Part shown: one piece after another, positions 1 to 4,959 of the stretch
Position numbering within the stretch: position 1 is the first letter of the stretch
How the letters are laid out: the number at the start of each line of letters is the position of its first letter
From: Candidatus Bathyarchaeota archaeon
GTDB lineage: Archaea; Thermoproteota; Bathyarchaeia; TCS64
NCBI GenBank assembly: GCA_013619005.1
Contig: JABXKY010000200.1
Location: 1 to 5,082, forward strand
Direction: 5' to 3'
Length of the DNA: 5,082 bases
Position numbers and translations under genes: made by a program
Notes under the pieces: generated by a model
Database searches by the model: none
Seen by the model: the letters and a program-made list of their open reading frames with translations, nothing else
What the model was told of the DNA's origin: nothing

Positions 1-194
1 TCGTGCCTCGGGTTTTCGAGTCTAAGCACCTCAACCTCTTCATACTCCGCTAGAATATCGGGGGTTGTATCGGTGGAGGCATCATCTACTACAACGTATG
101 CTACCGGTGGTGGGTCTAAAGTTAGGACTGCCTCGACTGTATGCCTGATGAACTTTTCCTCGTTCCTTCCGCTAGTCAAGGCAACGTACTTCAT
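1..194 (-). CDS. Family 2 glycosyltransferase, N-terminal part (runs off left edge)
   Basis: The minus strand stays open from ATG 194 to the window edge, giving 64 codons. The N-terminus MKYVALTSGRNEEKFI is followed by VVVDDASTDTTPDIL at residues 34-48. This is the usual opening of a GT-A fold, family 2 glycosyltransferase: a first beta strand, the NEE motif at 11-13, then the DD(A/G)STD nucleotide-binding motif with D37 and D38. Family members transfer a sugar from a nucleotide-sugar donor at the cytoplasmic side of the membrane, often for N-glycans, glycolipids or surface polysaccharide. The acceptor and any C-terminal membrane segments lie outside the window, so specificity cannot be given. 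ATG 194 is preferred because the motif spacing from it is normal; a purine-rich AAGGGAAG lies just upstream. The gene is divergent from glmS, which supplies the amino-sugar precursor; a pathway link is only inferred from this. Confidence 0.82.
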   Translation of the reverse strand, partial: MKYVALTSGRNEEKFIRHTVEAVLTLDPPPVAYVVVDDASTDTTPDILAEYEEVEVLRLENPRH

Positions 195-235
195 TGTGCT
201 TCCCTTAGACAATCTGAATATATCCATATGTTAAT

Positions 236-255
236 AGGTTTAACCGATTAAGCCT
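236..255. repeat. Imperfect inverted repeat, 8-bp arms
   Basis: AGGTTTAA (236-243) and TTAAGCCT (248-255) pair at 7 of 8 positions around a CCGA spacer; the odd pair is T239-G252, which would be a G-U wobble in RNA. It also contains the small palindrome GGTTTAACC at 237-245. It sits in the divergent region and could be a protein binding site, or a weak hairpin in the leader of the minus-strand gene. Confidence 0.3.
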
Positions 256-262
256 CATATTA

Positions 263-285
263 TTACCACTACTTAATGGTAGTAA
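263..285. repeat. Compact inverted-repeat cluster overlapping the glmS BRE
   Basis: Three nested pairings share this short segment: TTAC 263-266 with GTAA 282-285, TACCA 264-268 with TGGTA 277-281, and ACTAC 268-272 with GTAGT 279-283. The right arm runs into the purine-rich element upstream of the glmS TATA box. That position suits an operator at which a dimeric regulator would block TFB/TBP binding, but such an operator is inference only. Confidence 0.35.
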
Positions 286-293
286 CTTATAAG
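282..293 (+). promoter_or_regulatory. Putative archaeal BRE/TATA promoter of glmS
   Basis: GTAACTTATAAG resembles an archaeal promoter: purine-N-A-A ahead of the TATA element, as in a TFB recognition element, followed by TTATAA. With the usual spacing of about 26-27 bp from TATA centre to transcription start, transcription would begin near 316 and leave a leader of about 15 nt before ATG 331. GAGTGAT at 320-326 in that leader could act as a weak Shine-Dalgarno sequence. The assignment is by eye; no start site has been mapped. Confidence 0.45.
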
Positions 294-330
294 GAATAAA
301 TACGACCTTGGATATACTTGAGTGATAGAT

Positions 331-2154
331 ATGTGCGGTATTTTTGGATGCATAATTCGAGAAGGTGAGGCAGTAAAACTCATCACTGACGGCTTAAAAC
401 GACTAGAATATAGAGGCTACGATAGTACTGGTGTCGCGACAATCCAGAATGGGCAAATGAGCATAAGAAAAGACAAGGGACGCATTGAGGAAGTTGTATC
501 AAATCTCCGTATTCTCGATATGGAGGGCCAGATCGGGCTAGGGCACACACGTTGGGCCACCCACGGGGCCCCCTCGATGGAGAACGCGCACCCGCATACA
601 GATTCCAACGAGTCAATCGCACTGATCCACAACGGTGTAATCGAGAATTACCTTGAGCTAAAAGACGAGCTACTGGAGAAAGGTCACATATTCAAGTCGA
701 GGACCGACACAGAGGTCATCCCGCACCTCATCGAGGAGGAGATGAAGAACGATATCGGTCTCCAGGAAGCCATGCTGCGGGTTCTAAGGAGGCTCAGAGG
801 CAGTTACGCCCTAGTCGTGCTTTCCACGCATGAACCCGATAGGATATTCGTCGCAAGGAACGAGAGCCCTCTCGTCCTAGGCATATCCGACAACGGGACC
901 TTCTGTGCATCCGATGTACCCGCGCTTCTCCCATATACCAATCAGGTTACCTATCTGAGGAACGGAGAGATGGCCGTCATGGAAATCGATGGGTATCAAA
1001 TTCTGAAGATCAGTGATGAGACGAGAGTCGGAAGGGAAACCCAGGAGATCACTTGGAGCCCAGAGATGGCGGAGAAACAGGGCTATAAACACTATATGTT
1101 AAAGGAGATCTACGAGCAGCCCAACAGCCTCAAGGACGGGCTGAGACTACAGGAACGATACCTAGACCTGTTAACCCAATTCCTCGACAGGGGCAAGGAG
1201 GTATTCCTCGTAGCCGCCGGGACGAGCTTCCACTCATGTCTGGCAGGCTCATATATCCTGTCTAAAATAGCCAGAATTACCTCGATCCCTGTGGTGTCCT
1301 CCGAGTTCATGGAGAGATACGGGTCAACAGTCGGGATAGACTCCGTTGTCCTCACCGTCAGCCAGTCAGGTGAGACCTATGATACACTGAAAGCGATTGA
1401 TCAAGCAAGGATGAGGGCCGCCACGGTTCTTGGAATAACTAACACCGTTGGCTCGACGCTGACAAGGGTTTCAAGAGCATACCTGATACAGCAATCGGGC
1501 CCGGAGATTGGGGTTGCCGCAACAAAGACTTTCACCTCACAGGTACTGGTGCTCGCTCAGATGGCCCTTCGGTTGGCGAAGAGCAGGGGCAAGCTATCGC
1601 AGGACGAGCTGGATGAGCTGGATGAGAAACTGCAAAAGGTGCCTGACTGGGTCGAGGAGTCACTTGAGAAACTCGCGGATCCCATCGAGAAACTAGCTGA
1701 GAGTATCATGGATGAGGAGCTGTTCGTCTTCCTTGGAAGGGGTATCAGCTCAGCAACCGCTCTGGAGGCTCGTCTCAAAGTGCTGGAAATCACCTACGTG
1801 CCCTCACTGGCGTACCCCGCGGGGGAGAGCAAGCATGGCCCCATCAGCATCATCGAGGATGGAGTTACCTGCGTCTTCGTCTGTCCGCAGGGCGAGACTC
1901 GTCCCCATATTGTCGGCAGCATCATGGAGATGAAGAGCAGGGGCGCCAGGATCATATCTATTTGTGAGGAGGGCGACTCGGATATCATAAGGCTAAGCGA
2001 CCAGGTAATAGAGATGCCCAAGGGCATACCCGAGGTGTTGTCCCCGATTGTCTACATTGCCCCCATGCAGTTGCTGGCATACAAGCTGGCTGTAATGAAG
2101 GGTCTTGACCCTGACATGCCGAGGAATCTGGCTAAGAGCGTAACTGTCCCCTAG
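331..2154 (+). CDS. glmS: Glutamine--fructose-6-phosphate aminotransferase (isomerizing), GlmS
   Basis: The 607-residue cytosolic enzyme converts fructose-6-phosphate and glutamine to glucosamine-6-phosphate, the first committed step to UDP-GlcNAc. An N-terminal class II glutaminase domain (about 1-225) starts MCGIFG, with C2 as the nucleophile after Met removal, GHTRWATHG at 71-79, HNG at 100-102 and SRTDTEV at 123-129. The domain linker has the family signature KHYMLKEIYEQP at 253-264. Two SIS sugar-isomerase domains follow (about 285-420 and 455-600), with AAGTSFHS at 295-302, SQSGETYDT at 344-352, the isomerase glutamate E486, KHGP with H502, and the C-terminal PRNLAKSVTV with Schiff-base lysine K602. 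Length matches the E. coli enzyme (609). The frame also allows GTG 322, but that would bury the nucleophile behind extra residues, so ATG 331 is the start. The gene appears complete and intact; its own promoter candidate lies at 282-293. Confidence 0.98.
   Translation: MCGIFGCIIREGEAVKLITDGLKRLEYRGYDSTGVATIQNGQMSIRKDKGRIEEVVSNLRILDMEGQIGLGHTRWATHGAPSMENAHPHTDSNESIALIHNGVIENYLELKDELLEKGHIFKSRTDTEVIPHLIEEEMKNDIGLQEAMLRVLRRLRGSYALVVLSTHEPDRIFVARNESPLVLGISDNGTFCASDVPALLPYTNQVTYLRNGEMAVMEIDGYQILKISDETRVGRETQEITWSPEMAEKQGYKHYMLKEIYEQPNSLKDGLRLQERYLDLLTQFLDRGKEVFLVAAGTSFHSCLAGSYILSKIARITSIPVVSSEFMERYGSTVGIDSVVLTVSQSGETYDTLKAIDQARMRAATVLGITNTVGSTLTRVSRAYLIQQSGPEIGVAATKTFTSQVLVLAQMALRLAKSRGKLSQDELDELDEKLQKVPDWVEESLEKLADPIEKLAESIMDEELFVFLGRGISSATALEARLKVLEITYVPSLAYPAGESKHGPISIIEDGVTCVFVCPQGETRPHIVGSIMEMKSRGARIISICEEGDSDIIRLSDQVIEMPKGIPEVLSPIVYIAPMQLLAYKLAVMKGLDPDMPRNLAKSVTVP
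1606..1626 (+). repeat. 9-bp tandem repeat inside glmS
   Basis: GAGCTGGAT occurs twice in a row, followed by another GAG, encoding the acidic run ELDELDE (residues about 426-432). It lies in the charged helical linker between the two SIS domains, where length variation is usually tolerated. Confidence 0.6.
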
Positions 2155-2172
2155 CCATAACCTCAAATTCTC

Positions 2173-2180
2173 GTTATACA
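2173..2180 (+). promoter_or_regulatory. Putative TATA box of the cysteine desulfurase gene
   Basis: GTTATACA is centred about 25 bp before the tandem TTG codons at 2199 and 2202. At the usual archaeal spacing transcription would start at or within a few bases of those codons, giving a leaderless transcript. An A-rich CAAAT lies just upstream, though it is not a clear BRE. Confidence 0.35.
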
Positions 2181-2185
2181 CATTC

Positions 2186-2190
2186 TTTTT
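2186..2190 (+). terminator. Possible archaeal T-tract terminator after glmS
   Basis: A run of five T residues lies about 32 nt after the glmS stop codon with no stable hairpin before it. Archaeal RNA polymerase can terminate at such tracts without a stem-loop. The run is short, so termination may be partial. Confidence 0.25.
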
Positions 2191-2198
2191 GATTAAAT

Positions 2199-3401
2199 TT
2201 GTTGGATGTCAAGGCCATCAGAGAGGATTTTCCTATTCTAAACAAGGGCATAATGTACCTTGATAGCGCCGCAAGCAGCCTCACACCCGAGCAGGTGGTG
2301 CTCAAGGAGATGGAGTTCTACCGTGAGTACAGGGCAAACGTAGAGCGCGGGGTCCACAGGTTCAGCCAGGAGGCCAGCGAGGAGTACGAGAACTCACACG
2401 AGGAGGTAGCTAGGTTCATCGGTGCACCAAGCAAGTCCAATGTTGCGATGACAAAGAACACGACCGAGGGCATCAACCTTGTGGCGAACAGCGTGGATTG
2501 GAAGAAGACAGACAAGATCGTGACTACAGTCATCGAGCATCATAGTAACTTCATCACATGGCTTCGAGTTAGGCAGCGCCATGGAACAGATGTTGAGGTA
2601 GTCAGGTCTTCAACTGAGGGACTGTTTGATCTAGCCGACTTTGAGAAAGCCATCGATGACAACACGAGACTTGTGGCGGTAACCCATGTGAGCAATGTTC
2701 TCGGATGTATCGTGCCGGTTAAGGAGATAATTGAGATCGCCCACGAGCACGGCGCCAAGGTTCTCGTCGACGGAGCGCAGGGCGTGCCCCACATCAAGAC
2801 TGATGTCATCGACATGGGTGTCGATTTCCTCGCCTTCAGCGGCCACAAGATGCTTGGACCGACGGGATCAGGTGGACTCTACATCGCTGACGCCGAGCTA
2901 GCGACCACAGAGCCTCTCTGTATCGGAGGCGGGACAATCGTCGATGTCAGCATCGATGACTATGTTCTCGCTGTTCCTCCCATGAAGTACGAGGCTGGGA
3001 CCCCTTCAATTGCCCAGGTAATCGGTCTGGGAGAGGCGTGCCGGTACTTGAACCGGGTTGGCATGCATAACATCGAGGAATGGGACTTAACCCTGGCAAA
3101 CAGGCTGCTTGATGGTTTGAAGGACATCGACGGTGTCGAGATTTACGGGCCAAAGGACCCCAAGCAGAGAGTTGGGCTGGCTACTTTCAATATCAAGGAT
3201 ATGAACCCGCATGACGTGGCGTTGACCCTTGACCTTGAGTATGATATCGCCACCCGTTCAGGCCACCACTGTGCGCTCCCTCTGATGAAAGAGTTGTATA
3301 ACCTGAACTCGGGCAACGTCAGGGCATCCACATACCTCTATAACACATTGGAAGAGATCGATGCCCTCATCGACGCCGTCACAGAGATAGCCAAGGACTA
3401 G
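2199..3401 (+). CDS. sufS: Cysteine desulfurase, SufS/CsdA type (class V aminotransferase fold)
   Basis: This PLP enzyme of 400 residues takes sulfur from L-cysteine, giving alanine and an enzyme-bound persulfide for Fe-S cluster assembly or other thiolation. Visible landmarks: YLDSAASS (20-27), TKNTTEGIN (85-93), the cofactor-stacking histidine in EHHSN (113-117), DGAQ with D191 and Q194, FSGHKMLGPTG with Schiff-base lysine K217, YEAGTPS (264-270), TRSGHHCALPLM with persulfide cysteine C358, and NVRAS with R375. The GHHC-PLM context and length (E. coli SufS 406) mark the SufS/CsdA group and not IscS/NifS. An in-frame stop at 2193 means the start must be TTG 2199 or TTG 2202. TATA spacing, and a natural MDVKAIREDFPIL N-terminus, slightly favour 2202. 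No ribosome binding site is visible. No SufE, SufU or SufBCD gene is in the window, so the sulfur acceptor is unknown; a selenocysteine lyase role cannot be excluded. Confidence 0.93.
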   Translation: MLDVKAIREDFPILNKGIMYLDSAASSLTPEQVVLKEMEFYREYRANVERGVHRFSQEASEEYENSHEEVARFIGAPSKSNVAMTKNTTEGINLVANSVDWKKTDKIVTTVIEHHSNFITWLRVRQRHGTDVEVVRSSTEGLFDLADFEKAIDDNTRLVAVTHVSNVLGCIVPVKEIIEIAHEHGAKVLVDGAQGVPHIKTDVIDMGVDFLAFSGHKMLGPTGSGGLYIADAELATTEPLCIGGGTIVDVSIDDYVLAVPPMKYEAGTPSIAQVIGLGEACRYLNRVGMHNIEEWDLTLANRLLDGLKDIDGVEIYGPKDPKQRVGLATFNIKDMNPHDVALTLDLEYDIATRSGHHCALPLMKELYNLNSGNVRASTYLYNTLEEIDALIDAVTEIAKD

Positions 3402-3406
3402 CCTCC

Positions 3407-3414
3407 TTTTTATC
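3407..3414 (+). promoter_or_regulatory. T-rich TATA-like element / T-tract before the cysteine synthase gene
   Basis: TTTTTATC follows the desulfurase stop codon by 5 nt. It can be read two ways: as a T-tract terminator for the upstream gene, or as a TATA-like box placing transcription start near 3437, about 7 nt ahead of TTG 3444. The sequence before it is pyrimidine-rich and not a good BRE. The gap between the two genes is only 42 bp, so simple co-transcription is also possible. Confidence 0.3.
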
Positions 3415-3443
3415 CTCGTACCCCACTTCTCTTCTGATACCTA

Positions 3444-4394
3444 TTGAAAGTGAACTCCATCCTGGAACTAATAGGCAACACCCCGTTGGTGAAACTCAAC
3501 AAGGTGGTTGAACCCGACTCGGCAGATGTACACGTAAAACCCGAGTACCTTAACCCAAGTGGTAGTCTCAAGGATCGTATCGCTGTTGAGATGATACGGG
3601 ACGCCGAGGAAAAGGGTCTGTTAAAGCCCGGTTACACCATCATCGAGGCCTCAACGGGAAACACGGGGACGGCGCTGAGTTTCGTAGGAACACAGTTGGG
3701 GTACGATGTGGAGATATACATGCCTGAGGGGATGACCCGTGAGCGCATCAGGATAATGGAGAACTATGGCGCAAAGGTCCATGAGCTACCCCTTGCTTCA
3801 GGTTCTGAAGGCAGTATCGCCGGGGCCGAGGTGGAGATTGATACCAGGATCAAGTGTCTTGAGATTGAATCCACAAACGATAACATCTGGTGGGCAAGGC
3901 AGTTCAGTAACCCGGCTAACACCAGGGCACACGTGAAGACCGGTCGGGAGATCATCGACCAGCTAGGGGAGAAAGTGGATGCCTTTGTGGCTTCAATCGG
4001 TGTCGGTGGGACGCTCTACGGGGTTGCCAAGGCTCTAAGGGAGGTGTATTCCGATGTCAAGATCATTGGACTGGAGCCCGCTTCCGCAAATTATCCTCTG
4101 AGTGAGGGCTTCACAAGGGTTCCAGGTACTGCGGATGAGGTATGCGGGGGAATCATCGAGGATATGATGCTCAGCGGGATACTCGATAAGGTTGTAAAAG
4201 TCTCAAACGAAGACGCGATCGCCATGAGCGATAGGCTAGTGAAGGAGGAGGGCTTGTTCTGCGGTATCAGCTCGGGCGCTAACGCGTACATGGCTGTAAA
4301 AATCGCTAAGGAACTGGGTCCTGGAAATAACGTGGTCACGGTGCTCCCGGATCACAGGGATAGATACCTGAGCGAGAAAAAATATACAACATAG
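3444..4394 (+). CDS. Cysteine synthase family protein (CysK/CysM-like sulfhydrylase)
   Basis: This 316-residue fold-type II PLP enzyme most likely condenses an activated serine with sulfide to make cysteine. Motifs in order: ELIGNTPLVKL (8-18), NPSGSLKDR with Schiff-base lysine K43, the substrate loop STGNTG (70-75), MPEGMTRERIRIM (93-105), QFSNPANTRAH (153-163), the phosphate loop GVGGT (186-190), GISSGAN with S277 near the PLP ring nitrogen, and LPDHRDRYLS near the C-terminus. Length is normal for CysK/CysM, and there is no C-terminal CBS pair. Departures from textbook CysK are GVGGT for GTGGT, STGNTG for TSGNTG and DHRDRYLS for DSGERYLS. The donor (O-acetylserine, O-phosphoserine or other) cannot be settled by eye, so no symbol is given. 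The start is TTG 3444; GTG 3450 is the alternative, and neither has a clear ribosome binding site. It lies 42 bp after the desulfurase gene on the same strand. Confidence 0.92.
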   Translation: MKVNSILELIGNTPLVKLNKVVEPDSADVHVKPEYLNPSGSLKDRIAVEMIRDAEEKGLLKPGYTIIEASTGNTGTALSFVGTQLGYDVEIYMPEGMTRERIRIMENYGAKVHELPLASGSEGSIAGAEVEIDTRIKCLEIESTNDNIWWARQFSNPANTRAHVKTGREIIDQLGEKVDAFVASIGVGGTLYGVAKALREVYSDVKIIGLEPASANYPLSEGFTRVPGTADEVCGGIIEDMMLSGILDKVVKVSNEDAIAMSDRLVKEEGLFCGISSGANAYMAVKIAKELGPGNNVVTVLPDHRDRYLSEKKYTT

Positions 4395-4407
4395 CCCCCT
4401 CTGGGCT
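4393..4407. terminator. Small hairpin between convergent stop codons
   Basis: AGCCC (4393-4397) and GGGCT (4403-4407) form a perfect 5-bp stem with a CCTCT loop. It fills the 12-bp gap between the cysteine synthase and winged-helix genes and touches both stop codons. Being symmetric it could mark the 3' ends of both transcripts, but no strong T-tract follows on either side. Confidence 0.25.
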
Positions 4408-4727
4408 TACTTGTTGTAGAAACCAGTCTCATCAGCGATTATCTTCGAGATCATGTGGGGGTCGAGGTTGATCTTGAACCTACTGACCCGGACTTTCTTG
4501 ATGGCCTTTCCAGACTCCCTGTCCACGTCGCTGAACACCCTAACTATTCCCGCGTTTGACATATCAGACACTCGTTTCTGGACCGTTGTGTAGGGTATCC
4601 TCGTCTCCATCGCGATCTGCTTCATGTACTTGGAGCCGTTCCTGATGTTAGCGATTATCTCCCAGGTGTGCCTCATGCCGAGCACCTTGAGCTGGGCGTG
4701 AACCTGTTCCTTCTGAAGCGCCTGCAT
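4407..4727 (-). CDS. Winged helix-turn-helix transcriptional regulator
   Basis: This 106-residue basic protein is built around one winged-helix domain. Helix 1 spans about residues 12-30 (LKVLGMRHTWEIIANIRNG). Next comes KYMKQIAMETRIPYTTVQKRVSDM (33-56), in which IPYTTVQKRV is the likely recognition helix, then AGIVRVFSDVDRESGKAIKKVRVSRFKI as the two-stranded wing, and a C-terminal tail. The layout matches the ArsR-like winged-helix proteins common in archaea; no metal-binding cysteines or separate ligand domain are present, so it is probably a small dimeric DNA-binding protein with unknown effector. The start is ATG 4727, with AGGAG 8 nt upstream; that site lies inside the last codons of the zinc-ribbon gene, whose stop codon ends 5 nt before this ATG. 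Translation of the two is therefore probably coupled. Targets are unknown; autoregulation, or control of neighbours, is a guess. Confidence 0.87.
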   Translation of the reverse strand: MQALQKEQVHAQLKVLGMRHTWEIIANIRNGSKYMKQIAMETRIPYTTVQKRVSDMSNAGIVRVFSDVDRESGKAIKKVRVSRFKINLDPHMISKIIADETGFYNK

Positions 4728-4732
4728 CTAAA

Positions 4733-4894
4733 TTACTCCTGGTTTGGAGTCCTGTAAAGAATCGGGGTACCGCAGTAAAGGCAGAGCATGGTCTTGGGGA
4801 CTATCTTTGTGCATGTTTCGCATCTGTGGAGAGCCTCATGGAGCCTGGGCTCATCAGGAGCAGGTTCATGGATAATGACATATTCCTGTGTCAT
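4733..4894 (-). CDS. Small zinc-ribbon protein (53 residues), unknown function
   Basis: Reading the minus strand from ATG 4894 gives 53 codons and a TAA stop at 4735-4733. Residues 25-41 hold a CETC...CLYC arrangement, that is CxxC, nine residues, CxxC, followed by GTPI, which is a classic single zinc-ribbon knuckle pair for one structural zinc. The first 24 residues are acidic and proline-containing (HEPAPDEPRLHEALH) and look like a flexible or helical arm. It is the first gene of a two-gene unit; its final CAGGAG codons supply the ribosome binding site of the winged-helix gene 5 nt downstream. Small ribbons of this type bind nucleic acid or protein partners in transcription and translation, and one acting with the winged-helix protein is plausible but unproven. 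No strong ribosome binding site precedes ATG 4894. The family was not recognised beyond the zinc-ribbon fold. Confidence 0.78.
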   Translation of the reverse strand: MTQEYVIIHEPAPDEPRLHEALHRCETCTKIVPKTMLCLYCGTPILYRTPNQE

Positions 4895-4959
4895 ATTTCT
4901 TCAAGTCTAGGTAACCGTTTTCGTGTTTTAAGGCAGACGCAGTGACAAGTAGTGGGGAT
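4895..4959. promoter_or_regulatory. Divergent promoter region with a central TTTTAA element
   Basis: This is the gap between the zinc-ribbon start (minus, 4894) and the right-edge ORF (plus, 4960). TTTTAA at 4926-4931 is TATA-like on the plus strand, and TTAAAA is TATA-like on the minus strand. At typical archaeal spacing it would start transcription near 4955 on plus and 4902 on minus, each a few bases before an ATG. The match to consensus is modest on both strands. Confidence 0.3.

Larger units (their letters stand above)
195..330. promoter_or_regulatory. Divergent intergenic region between the glycosyltransferase and glmS
   Basis: This AT-rich stretch of 136 bp separates two outward-facing genes, so it must hold the promoters of both. 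It carries an imperfect inverted repeat (236-255), a compact palindromic cluster (263-285) and a self-complementary TATA-like octamer, CTTATAAG (286-293). For the minus-strand gene no TATA box stands out; the CTTATAAG octamer reads the same on both strands, and ATATATTC on the minus strand near 216-223 is a weaker alternative. No ORF with coding character was seen inside the region. Confidence 0.6.

Noticed and set aside
322..330. GTG 322 as glmS start, adding three residues before the ATG
   Set aside because: The catalytic cysteine must become the N-terminal residue after Met removal, which requires initiation at ATG 331.
195..330. A glmS-type ribozyme or riboswitch upstream of glmS
   Set aside because: The likely glmS leader is only about 15 nt, and no ribozyme-like pairing pattern is visible in the region.
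1557..1793. Minus-strand ORF rich in serine, inside glmS
   Set aside because: The serine runs come from the antisense of acidic and leucine codons in glmS; it is a frame shadow with no independent evidence.
2540..2848. Minus-strand ORF of 102 codons inside the desulfurase gene
   Set aside because: It is antisense to conserved active-site motifs of the desulfurase, has no domain signature and no separate promoter, so it is a shadow.
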